A program made the position numbers and the translations under genes. Under the pieces are notes generated by a model. It saw nothing but the letters and a program-made list of their open reading frames with translations. It ran no database searches and was not told the origin of the DNA. Positions 1 through 7,647 of a DNA stretch of 20,002 nucleotides are shown here, piece by piece (position 1 is the first letter of the stretch; the number at the start of each line of letters is the position of its first letter). This stretch comes from an uncultured Verrucomicrobiota bacterium (lineage in GTDB: Bacteria > Verrucomicrobiota > Verrucomicrobiia > Opitutales > Opitutaceae), in assembly GCA_903919625.1 (NCBI GenBank), contig CAIXIZ010000377.1:1-20002 (forward strand). Reading direction: 5' to 3'.

Positions 1-2139
1 ACCTTTGACGAACCCGATCATCTGGCCATCGGCTACTTCTATCTGCCCAACGGGCAGACCCAGGCTGCCACCGGGCTGTTCAATAACATGAACCTGCGGC
101 TGTCCCACCTTTGGGAAGCGCTGCCGCTGCTCCCATTGCACCCTCATTTTCCGACCGTGGAGGAGCAGCAACAGGCTTCTCAGACCGGAATCAACTATGG
201 CCGTCAGTTTGTATTCTCCAGCGGGGTGAGTCCGGAGACCATACTCGGCCGGGCCCGGGCAATGGTCGTGTTGCTGGGGGTGGCCTTGGGGTTGACGCTG
301 TTCCTCTGGTCGCGGCGTTTGCACGGCAATACTGCCGGACTGCTGACGCTGGCCTTCTGTTGTCTTTCACCGCTGGTCATCGCCAACAGTGCGCTGGCGA
401 CGACTGATATCGCCACCACTTTGCTGTTCACCTTATCCTTGCTGGCGCTCTGGCGGCTGCTGCACCGCATCAGCCTACTCAATGTCCTGCTCGCTGGGCT
501 CGCCGTCGGGGCGCTGGCCTCAACCAAAATCAGCGGCCTGCTCATTGCTCCCGTCGCCATACTGATGCTGCTGATCAGGATGTCGGGCCGGCGGCCGCTC
601 GAAACCAAAGCTCCCTTGGGATCCCTGGCCACGCATCCCCAAAGCTGGCGCACCTGGCTTGGCTGCGTTGGCGCGTTGCTCAGCGTGGCGCTACTGGCCT
701 GGATCGTAGTTTGGGGCGTGTATGGGTTTCATTATCTGGCGATGTATTCGCCGAAAGCAGGGATGGGGAAGCCCATCTCCGCCGAGTATTGGGCGGTCCA
801 GGATGCGGTCAAAGATCGGCTGGGAACCAAGCTCGTGACTTTCTTCCACGAACGGCAGCTGCTGCCTGAGGCCTATCTCTATGATCTGAAAATGTTCGCG
901 GCCCAGGGCAGCATCCGCCGGGCGTTTTTACTCGACAAGTATTCCGTCGATGGCTGGTGGTATTTTTTCCCTGTCGCCTGGCTGGTCAAAAACCCTCTGC
1001 CTTTCCTGCTCGGCCTCCTCGGGGCGGTGGCGGCGGCTTGGCGGCTGCGGCGCACGCGGGCCGCCGAAGGCGGCGTGGACTGGTATGGACTCGCTCCTTT
1101 GCTCGCACTCGGCGCCGTTTATGGTGGCAGCGTCATCACCAGCAATCTCAATATTGGCGTACGCCATCTGCTGCCGCTTTATCCCCTGCTGCTCGTGTTG
1201 CTTGGCCTGTTGGCCCGGCTGCCGCTTCCGGGCCCCCGCACCCGGACCCTCTTGCTGGGCATTTTGCTCACCTGGTCGGCCTTTGAGGCCTGGGCGGTTC
1301 ACCCTCACTACCTGGCGTATTTTAACGAACTTGCTGGCGGCCCAAAAAAAGGGTACAAGATATTGGTAGATAGCTCGTTAGAGTGGGTCGAGGATCTTCC
1401 GTTCATGCAGCAATGGCTGGAAGACCGCAGCAAGTCCGCAGCTGCACACAAGCCGGTCTATTTTTCCTATTTCGGATGTGCCGATTTATCCCATTATGGC
1501 ATCCGATCATCGGATGGTTCCAGCGGCAATGTCATCCTTTTGCCCCAGTATTATGAAACCCGTTATCCCATTATTCCTTATAATCTAGGTCCTGGAACTT
1601 ATGTGATCAGCGCCACGATGCTGAAATCACTCTATAGCGGTTATTTTGTCGGACCATGGCGGGCGAGCTATGAACAGGTTTACCAACAGCTGTCGGACAG
1701 CATGAAACAACTGACGTCCGCAATGCGCGATCCTGCCGCATTGAACGGGTTGATGGTCCAGACTGGCGCGCAAATCTGGCAAAGCGCCCAGCACGATCAA
1801 AGGGCAATGGATTCTCTCATCAGGCGTGAAGGCGGGGCCGAAGCAGTCAAGAAAGCAATCCAGAGCCCGATGCTGCTTGATAATCTCTACGTCACCGAGG
1901 GACAAGGCGTCTGGGCAAACTTGATTCGCAATCACGACTATATGCGTTTCAACCGGTTATGCGCCCACCTGCGTCTGCGGGAGCCGGATTCGTACATCAC
2001 CTATGGACTGCTTGTCTATGAAGTCAGCGATGACGAGCTGAAACAGGCGCTGGGTGGTGATCCCCCGGAGCTGCGCCCGGCCAACGCCGTGAAGGGCACT
2101 GAAAACATCAAGCAGGAAAATCTCGATTTTCTAAAGTGA
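1..2139 (+). CDS. GT39/PMT-like membrane glycosyltransferase, 5'-truncated by window edge
   Basis: The reading frame is open from base 1 (it begins TFDEPDHLAIGYFYL), so the true start lies outside the window and the ATG at 88 is internal. The visible part is 712 residues. The DEPDH motif at residues 3-7 matches the acidic first-loop motif of GT39/ArnT-type enzymes, which transfer a sugar from a polyprenyl-phosphate donor at the outer face of the inner membrane. Several hydrophobic segments follow, with a TTDIATTLLF stretch and a further helix cluster around bases 970-1320. The phrase YFNELAGGPKKGYKILVDSSLEWVEDLP (near 1318-1401) resembles the conserved FNELxGGP...DSNxDWGQDL region of this family, although Ser, Glu and Val replace the usual Asn, Asp and Gly. 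About 250 soluble residues follow, with no recognised domain. The donor and acceptor cannot be told from sequence. The gene converges on the AsmA-like gene with a 32-base gap. Confidence 0.8.
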   Translation, partial: TFDEPDHLAIGYFYLPNGQTQAATGLFNNMNLRLSHLWEALPLLPLHPHFPTVEEQQQASQTGINYGRQFVFSSGVSPETILGRARAMVVLLGVALGLTLFLWSRRLHGNTAGLLTLAFCCLSPLVIANSALATTDIATTLLFTLSLLALWRLLHRISLLNVLLAGLAVGALASTKISGLLIAPVAILMLLIRMSGRRPLETKAPLGSLATHPQSWRTWLGCVGALLSVALLAWIVVWGVYGFHYLAMYSPKAGMGKPISAEYWAVQDAVKDRLGTKLVTFFHERQLLPEAYLYDLKMFAAQGSIRRAFLLDKYSVDGWWYFFPVAWLVKNPLPFLLGLLGAVAAAWRLRRTRAAEGGVDWYGLAPLLALGAVYGGSVITSNLNIGVRHLLPLYPLLLVLLGLLARLPLPGPRTRTLLLGILLTWSAFEAWAVHPHYLAYFNELAGGPKKGYKILVDSSLEWVEDLPFMQQWLEDRSKSAAAHKPVYFSYFGCADLSHYGIRSSDGSSGNVILLPQYYETRYPIIPYNLGPGTYVISATMLKSLYSGYFVGPWRASYEQVYQQLSDSMKQLTSAMRDPAALNGLMVQTGAQIWQSAQHDQRAMDSLIRREGGAEAVKKAIQSPMLLDNLYVTEGQGVWANLIRNHDYMRFNRLCAHLRLREPDSYITYGLLVYEVSDDELKQALGGDPPELRPANAVKGTENIKQENLDFLK

Positions 2140-2171
2140 TGCCTTTGGCCGGGCTGGAGCCTAACCCGTGC

Positions 2172-5100
2172 TCATTTTCCAAACAAACCGTTTAACAGTC
2201 CGGACGCACCCTTGAGCACCCCTTTGGTGGCATTATCCACGCCCTTGCTGGCGGCCCGCTGCGCGAGCGTGCGGTAAAATGCCGCCGTATCCGGTGCCCG
2301 TAACGTGCCCCCCAGTTCCGGCAACTCCACCGCCAGGGGCAGGTAGCCAAGACTGTCGGGCGTCGGGCTGAGCAGGCTCACCCCCTGCATCATGCTGCCC
2401 AATGATCCCTGCGCCCCCACCTGAAGCTGCAAGGCCAGTGGCTGGTCGAACAGCTCCTTCCCATCGGAGTGCCGTATCCGCCCATGCCCATCCAGCCGCA
2501 CCTCGGGCGAGATCAGGGCAAACTCCTCCAGCACCAGGTCTTGCGCGGCATCACGGGACACCGTCAGCTTGAGCTGGTCGAACCGGATCTCGTGCAACAG
2601 ATCGCTGATCCTGGTGATCGCCCTCGCGACATTGCCACCCGAATTGCCACCGACCACCTGGCCCACCACAGTGCCGAGAATCGCCGCGCCGGCGCTCGCC
2701 GTGGAACGGACGACTCCAGATTTGTCGTCCGTCACGGCCAGCAAATGCGTCAAGCCTCCCTTGCTCAGGAGCTGGATTTTCCCCCGCCAATTGGTCCCGA
2801 GCTGTTCGAGCACCGTCGCCTGACTGGTAAGATGCGCTTCGAAGTTAGCCCTGCCCTCCACCGTCTGTTGCTGGAGCGCACTCAGATCGAAATTGGCCAA
2901 GGAAGCGTCTGCTTCGAGCGCATAGGGCTCCTTCCCTCCGGCCGTATGCGTCAGATTCCCTTTCAGGCTGAACGGCGCGTCGGCACCAAGGCCGCCATGG
3001 GTCTCGAGCGTCACCAGGCCGGCGGCAAGGGTGAGGGTTCCGCTGAGGTTGCTTTGCCAGGCTGGGGAGAAGACCACTTTTTTAACCGTAAATTTCACCG
3101 TGCCACCCAGCCCCGCCCATGGCGGACCGAGCGAGATGTTTGACCTTGTTTGCCCCCCCGCATCCACCGGAGCCCGCGCTGGTCCGTCCGGAGTCCCCAC
3201 CTGGGATTTTTCCCCGCCCAGGTCGGCGAACGGCATAAGATCCGCGAGATAGAGCGTCTCGCCTGCCAGTTGCAGATCCAGCATGCGTACCCCGGCTTTG
3301 ACCGCACCGACATCGCCTGTCAGCGTGAGTTCCGACCGCCGTCCTTCTTGGGTCACGACAACCGGCAGACTGAGGACGATGCCACCATCGGCCGCGATGT
3401 TCAGCTGGGCTTCGGCCCCCACATCCGCCAACGGCAGTTGCGTGGCCGTTGCCATCAGTTTGGACAGGCCCACCTTGGCCTTGATTTGCAATTTATCGCC
3501 GAGTTCAGCGGAAAAATTCCCGTCCGCCCCGCCGGTGAGCAAGGGGAAGGCCTCGGTGGCTGCCGGTGAAAATGAGCGGATTGAGCCAAGCGACAGCAAG
3601 TACCCCCCTTCGAGCTTGATTGGCTGGCCGCTGCCCACCGCCTGCCCGGCCCGAAAATTCGCCAACACCAAGGGGGTGGGATCAACCTTGCGCCCTTGTT
3701 CATTCGGGGGGATCACGGTGATCGATGGCAATGTCACCTGCCAGCTCCGGTCCTGGGCGGAAAAACTGCCCGTCCCGGCAAACGGTTCGGTTGCCCCCTG
3801 CCAGATGATCTGCCCGTCGGGTTTCAGCAAGGTGCCGCCCAGCTCCAACGCGACGAACCGCAGCCGAAAACCACCGTCATTCGCGCTGGCCGCAACGGCT
3901 CCTGAAACCTGGCCGCCGGCGATTTTCACCCCGGTCAAAAATGGCTGGGCCCACCCCAAGGGCATTCCAGTCACGGTCAGCTGCAGCAAATCTGAGCCGG
4001 GATTGGGCACCTTGAGCTCTCCCGTCCGACGGTTGATTTCAAACCCTTGCAACGCCTCGACCGCGGCAATGGGTTTGGCTCCGTCCAGGTGCAGACCGAG
4101 CCTGGTCACCCGCGTGAGGTCTCCGCTCTGCCGCACGTCAAAATCGGTTTTCAGATTTACCTCGCCCAGATCATTTAATTCGGCGGCCAGAACGCCGAGG
4201 TTGCCGGCGGTGGCGGCAAGCTGGCCCGCCAGGTTAAACTCCTGGAAACTGGCGTCGGTGGCAAAGGTCCCCTGGCCTGCCGCCGTGAATCTGGGCAGCG
4301 TGTGTCCCAGCACAAAGGGCGCGACATCCTGGTCCGTCGCATTGACGGCCCAGGTGCCGCTCAGCATGGCGCCGCCGGCCGGCAGCCGCATCGCGAAACG
4401 GCCCAGTTCCTTTTTGCCGGTCAGCAGCACCGCGGTGTAAGTTTCGCCCTGCGCATCACGGGTGGTATCGAGGCTGACCTGCGCCGGTGTGCCATTGGGA
4501 AACTGTCGGCCTGTGGCGACTGCATCCACCGTCACGCCCACGCGTTCAAAAGAACTGGGCGTGTCCATCCGCCCTTTGACCGACGCGTGCACCGTGAGCA
4601 GGGAGACGGCAGCCTGCGGGTCATTCAGCCGCAGTTCGCCCTGGACGATGATTTCCGAGTCTTTGCCGGCACCGAGCTGCCCACCGCTGAGCACGAAATG
4701 CGCGCGTCCCTGTGGCAGCACCACGTCGCCTTCCAGCTCGGCGATTTCCAACGCGAGATCGACCGGCAGTTTGAGGTATTGAAAAATGCCCGCAAAGGCG
4801 GTTTGGACTTTGGCCGTCGGGCCGGCCACCGGGGCGGACCCATGCAGCGGCGGCACCGGCCCGGGTTTGCTCAAGTCGATCGTCCAGCCCTTCGCCGTGA
4901 CCCGCCCGATCTGCACCTGTCCCTGAACCGCCCCCAGCACGGGGACGGTGACATCGGCGGAAGGCAAGGTGAGGGTCCAGCCCGGCTGCTCGATCCGGAT
5001 GTTTTCCACATGGATATGCTGCATCCCAATCGCGACCCCGCCGATGTCGAGCTTGCCGCCCGGCTGCCCCGCCGTCGCGCGGCGCACGGCCCAGGTCTGC

Positions 5101-5192
5101 ACCGCCGGGATGAAGGCGAGCCCGATGAGCACCGCGGCCAGCAGCATACCCGCGCCCGCCACGATCAGCAGGATGCGAATGGATCGTTTCAT
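2172..5192 (-). CDS. AsmA-like, inner-membrane-anchored periplasmic protein
   Basis: The product is about 1006 residues. It has one N-terminal membrane anchor (residues 5-30, MKRSIRILLIVAGAGMLLAA...), followed by a long run of beta-rich, low-cysteine sequence of the AsmA/TamB/DUF748 style: repeated amphipathic strands such as LDIGGVAIGMQHIHVENIRIEQPGW, and a C-terminal section with FDQLKLTVSRDAAQDLVLEEFALISPEVRLDG. Known relatives form a hydrophobic groove that is thought to move phospholipids between the two membranes, or they act in outer-membrane assembly; a similar role here is inference. The C-terminus has a short Gly/Leu-rich tail (GASGLLNGLFGK). I chose the ATG at 5192 because it starts directly before the anchor with two basic residues. 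A TTG at 5255 gives 21 more residues in frame and cannot be excluded. Neither start has a clear Shine-Dalgarno sequence. The gene is divergent from the aldo/keto reductase and appears monocistronic. Confidence 0.75.
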   Translation of the reverse strand: MKRSIRILLIVAGAGMLLAAVLIGLAFIPAVQTWAVRRATAGQPGGKLDIGGVAIGMQHIHVENIRIEQPGWTLTLPSADVTVPVLGAVQGQVQIGRVTAKGWTIDLSKPGPVPPLHGSAPVAGPTAKVQTAFAGIFQYLKLPVDLALEIAELEGDVVLPQGRAHFVLSGGQLGAGKDSEIIVQGELRLNDPQAAVSLLTVHASVKGRMDTPSSFERVGVTVDAVATGRQFPNGTPAQVSLDTTRDAQGETYTAVLLTGKKELGRFAMRLPAGGAMLSGTWAVNATDQDVAPFVLGHTLPRFTAAGQGTFATDASFQEFNLAGQLAATAGNLGVLAAELNDLGEVNLKTDFDVRQSGDLTRVTRLGLHLDGAKPIAAVEALQGFEINRRTGELKVPNPGSDLLQLTVTGMPLGWAQPFLTGVKIAGGQVSGAVAASANDGGFRLRFVALELGGTLLKPDGQIIWQGATEPFAGTGSFSAQDRSWQVTLPSITVIPPNEQGRKVDPTPLVLANFRAGQAVGSGQPIKLEGGYLLSLGSIRSFSPAATEAFPLLTGGADGNFSAELGDKLQIKAKVGLSKLMATATQLPLADVGAEAQLNIAADGGIVLSLPVVVTQEGRRSELTLTGDVGAVKAGVRMLDLQLAGETLYLADLMPFADLGGEKSQVGTPDGPARAPVDAGGQTRSNISLGPPWAGLGGTVKFTVKKVVFSPAWQSNLSGTLTLAAGLVTLETHGGLGADAPFSLKGNLTHTAGGKEPYALEADASLANFDLSALQQQTVEGRANFEAHLTSQATVLEQLGTNWRGKIQLLSKGGLTHLLAVTDDKSGVVRSTASAGAAILGTVVGQVVGGNSGGNVARAITRISDLLHEIRFDQLKLTVSRDAAQDLVLEEFALISPEVRLDGHGRIRHSDGKELFDQPLALQLQVGAQGSLGSMMQGVSLLSPTPDSLGYLPLAVELPELGGTLRAPDTAAFYRTLAQRAASKGVDNATKGVLKGASGLLNGLFGK

Positions 5193-5284
5193 GCGCAGGA
5201 GCAAAGCCGCTCCGGTCGGCAAGGCAAGCAACCGCATCCAGATGCGGCTTGGCAAGGCCCAGGACCCCGACCAGACTCCGCTTT

Positions 5285-5299
5285 CAGGCTGTCAGCCTG
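5285..5299. repeat. Perfect 6-bp inverted repeat in a divergent intergenic region
   Basis: CAGGCT-GTC-AGCCTG, with a 3-base centre, sits in the 136-base gap between the AsmA-like gene (minus) and the aldo/keto reductase (plus). It lies 30 bases before the reductase ATG. It could be an operator or a small RNA hairpin in the reductase leader. There is no T-run, so it is not a terminator. The function is unknown. Confidence 0.35.
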
Positions 5300-5328
5300 T
5301 CCTGCCCATTCGCATCCGACCACGCCCC

Positions 5329-6198
5329 ATGAACCCTCCTGTGCTCCGGGATGTTTTTCCCTCTGCCGCCGCCGGTCTGAAATCGGCCGTCACCCTCAAC
5401 AACGGCGGCAAGATGCCCTGGCTCGGCTTGGGGGTGTTCCAAGTGGACGGTGACGCGGCCACCGCCACCGCCGTCCGCCACGCCCTCCGCCTCGGCTACC
5501 GGAGCATCGATACCGCCGCGCTCTACCGCAATGAATCCGGGGTGGGCGAGGCGGTGCGCACCAGCGGCCTCCCGCGGTCCGAGCTGTTTGTGACGACCAA
5601 GGTGTGGAATGACGACATCCGCGCCAACCGGATCGAGGCGGCGTTGGTCCAAAGTCTGAAACTCCTCGGCCTCGATTATGTGGACCTCTATCTTCTGCAC
5701 TGGCCGATCCGGGGCCAGACCGAAAACGCGTGGCGCGTCATGGAGCAGCTTTACCGGGACGGTCGCGTGCGCGCGATCGGCGTGAGCAACTACCTGGTGC
5801 CGCAACTGGAGGAACTGCTGGTTCACGCCGAGGTGGTGCCCGCCGTCAACCAGATCGAGTTTCACCCGTGGCTGCAAAGCAAGCCGCTGCACGCCTTCTG
5901 CAATGCGCACCAGATCCGCCTGGAGGCGTGGGCTCCGCTCATGCAGGGCGGCGATTTGTTGCGCGATCCGGTGCTGGTGAGCCTCGCCGCCCAACACCGG
6001 CGGACCGTCGCACAGATCATTCTCCGTTGGAATGTCCAGCTGGGCGTTGTCACGATTCCGAAATCCGTCCATCCCGAACGGATCGCGGAAAACGCCGATA
6101 TTTTTGGCTTTGCCCTGGATGACGCCGCCATGGCGGCCATCGCGGCACTGGATCGCGGCCAGCGCAAGGGGCCGGATCCCCTGAACTTCAATTTTTAA
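5329..6198 (+). CDS. Aldo/keto reductase (AKR5-like, 2,5-diketogluconate reductase type)
   Basis: This 289-residue protein has the usual length for an NADPH-dependent aldo/keto reductase, a soluble (alpha/beta)8-barrel enzyme that reduces aldehydes or ketones to alcohols. All four catalytic residues are visible: Asp61 and Tyr66 in IDTAALYRNE, Lys91 in FVTTKVWND and His124 in YLLHWPI. Family signatures follow in order: GRVRAIGVSNY, NQIEFHPW, and the cofactor-binding IPKSVHPERIAEN near the C-terminus. The short loops and the WPI and EFHPW motifs resemble the bacterial AKR5 group, but the true substrate cannot be read. The frame is open back to 4948; I chose the ATG at 5329 because homology-like sequence (LNNGGKMPWLGLGVFQ) begins about 23 residues later and the upstream part overlaps the AsmA-like gene antisense. 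No Shine-Dalgarno sequence is visible. Its 3' end converges on the TolC-like gene. Confidence 0.9.
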   Translation: MNPPVLRDVFPSAAAGLKSAVTLNNGGKMPWLGLGVFQVDGDAATATAVRHALRLGYRSIDTAALYRNESGVGEAVRTSGLPRSELFVTTKVWNDDIRANRIEAALVQSLKLLGLDYVDLYLLHWPIRGQTENAWRVMEQLYRDGRVRAIGVSNYLVPQLEELLVHAEVVPAVNQIEFHPWLQSKPLHAFCNAHQIRLEAWAPLMQGGDLLRDPVLVSLAAQHRRTVAQIILRWNVQLGVVTIPKSVHPERIAENADIFGFALDDAAMAAIAALDRGQRKGPDPLNFNF

Positions 6199-6259
6199 GC
6201 CCCCGCTGAAGGCAGCGCCGGTTAAATTAATGAATATCGCGCCCTCGTCCGGGAGCGGA

Positions 6260-6284
6260 GCCGGAGCGGGATCACTTCTCCGGC
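6260..6284 (-). terminator. Possible stem-loop at the end of the efflux operon
   Basis: A 7-bp perfect stem, GCCGGAG (6278-6284 on the minus strand) with CTCCGGC (6260-6266) and an 11-base loop, begins directly after the TGA of the TolC-like gene. No U-tract follows, so it is not a classic intrinsic terminator. It may instead stabilise the 3' end of the operon mRNA. Confidence 0.3.
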
Positions 6285-7640
6285 TCAATTGCCGGGCACA
6301 TAGGCGTCGGCTTCGCCCAAGGCCGTTCTCAGCGTCGCCAACGCGACATTGTAGCGAAAGTTGGCAGAAAGCTGGTTGTTGCGGGCCTGCGTGAGTGCGA
6401 CGTCGGATGTCAGTTCATCAAGCTGGGTGGCAGTACCGGCGTCAAAGCGTGCTTTGGCGAGGCGTTGTGCCTCGACGGCCTGACCGGCGACCTGGGTGGC
6501 TGCATCGACCAGTTCTTTGGCTTCCTGCAGCGACGAGAGCGCGCTCCGGACCGCCACCTCGACCGCCAGAATCTGTTCCTCCCGGCTGAGGCGGGTCTGG
6601 GCCAGCTGGGATTTGGCTTGCGCAACTTTGCCATCGGTGGCGCGGCCGTCAAAAATCGCCCAACTGCCCTGCAGCCCCACCGTCCAGCCGTCGGGAGAAT
6701 CGCCAAAGCTGTTGGAAGAAGGACTCTTCAGAAATTCATAACCGCCGACCAGGGCAAGCGTGGGACGGTAGCCGGACTGCGCGATGCGGACCCCCGCCTC
6801 GCCGGCCTGTTCCAGCACGGCCAGGCGTTGGAGTTCGGGGCGATGCGCACGGGCGGCGTCCAGCGCCGCCTGCAGTTCGTAGCTGGCGGGCACGACATCC
6901 AGCGTGCCGTCAAACGCGGGAATTTTCTTCAGATTCTCGGGCGTGCTGTTGCTGTAGCCCAGGGATTGGCGGAGCTGGTCGATGGCGAGCCGATAGTCGT
7001 TGTTGGCGGTGATGAGCGCGGGCTGGGCATTGGCCAGCTGCACCTTGGCGGTGAGCACCTCAAAATTGGACACGGTACCGGCCGCATACCGGCTGCTGAC
7101 ATCGGTGAGCTGCTGCTCCAACAGCCGGATGTTATCGGTCTGGACCTGGATCTGTTCACGGGTGAAGAGCACCGCGTAGAACTTGGTCCGGGTGTCGAGC
7201 AGCGCGTTGTTGATGGTGGCCCGCAGATCGAGCAGGGCGGATTCGCGGACGAACCGCTGGGCGTCAAGGGCGGCCGAAATGGCGCCGCCGGCATAAAGCG
7301 TCTGCCGGACATTCAGCGCAATGTTCCAGTTCTGGTAGGCCGGGGGTTTGCCGAAGGCGATCTCATCGGCCAGCCGGCTGTAAGCGCCGTTCACCGTGGC
7401 GTTGGGCAATGCCTGCGCCTTGACCTCGATGATCAGACCCTCCTGCTCCCGGATGCGCTCACGCGCCTGCAGGATCGAGTAGCTGTGTTCGAGCGCATAC
7501 TTCAGCGCGGTTTCCAGATCGAGCCGGTCCGGCACGGGCGGGGGCGCAACTGGCGGGAGGGGTGCAGCGGCACGGAGCAGGAGCGGGCTCAGGAGCAGGC
7601 CGGCCAGCATGATGCGGGAAGTGAGCGGGCGGAGTTTCAT
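6285..7640 (-). CDS. TolC-family outer membrane efflux protein
   Basis: The 451-residue product has an N-terminal signal peptide (MKLRPLTSRIMLAGLLLSPLLLRAAA) and then a proline-rich linker. It continues with the repeated long helical hairpins of outer membrane efflux proteins: LETALKYALEHSYSILQARERI, LLDTRTKFYAVLFTREQIQV, NFEVLTAKVQLANAQ and, in the second repeat, ALDAARAHRPELQRLAVLEQAGEAGVRIAQSGYRP. Such proteins form a trimeric beta-barrel with a periplasmic tunnel and provide the exit duct for RND pumps. The ATG at 7640 lies 7 bases after the stop of the RND pump gene, so the two are surely co-transcribed. The frame is open to 7814 but that extension lies inside the pump gene in another frame and shows no signal peptide. 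No lipobox cysteine is present. This is the last gene of the marR-MFP-RND-TolC operon. Confidence 0.9.
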   Translation of the reverse strand: MKLRPLTSRIMLAGLLLSPLLLRAAAPLPPVAPPPVPDRLDLETALKYALEHSYSILQARERIREQEGLIIEVKAQALPNATVNGAYSRLADEIAFGKPPAYQNWNIALNVRQTLYAGGAISAALDAQRFVRESALLDLRATINNALLDTRTKFYAVLFTREQIQVQTDNIRLLEQQLTDVSSRYAAGTVSNFEVLTAKVQLANAQPALITANNDYRLAIDQLRQSLGYSNSTPENLKKIPAFDGTLDVVPASYELQAALDAARAHRPELQRLAVLEQAGEAGVRIAQSGYRPTLALVGGYEFLKSPSSNSFGDSPDGWTVGLQGSWAIFDGRATDGKVAQAKSQLAQTRLSREEQILAVEVAVRSALSSLQEAKELVDAATQVAGQAVEAQRLAKARFDAGTATQLDELTSDVALTQARNNQLSANFRYNVALATLRTALGEADAYVPGN

Positions 7641-7647
7641 GGTAAAA

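Noticed and set aside
4948..5328. Longer aldo/keto reductase starting at 4948
   Set aside because: The extra 127 residues are antisense to the AsmA-like gene and do not resemble the family. The protein starting at 5329 already has normal length.
3283..5453. Plus-strand open frames (about 385 codons each) opposite the AsmA-like gene
   Set aside because: Two overlapping frames without family features. The minus-strand frame has a membrane anchor and beta-rich body, so these are shadows.
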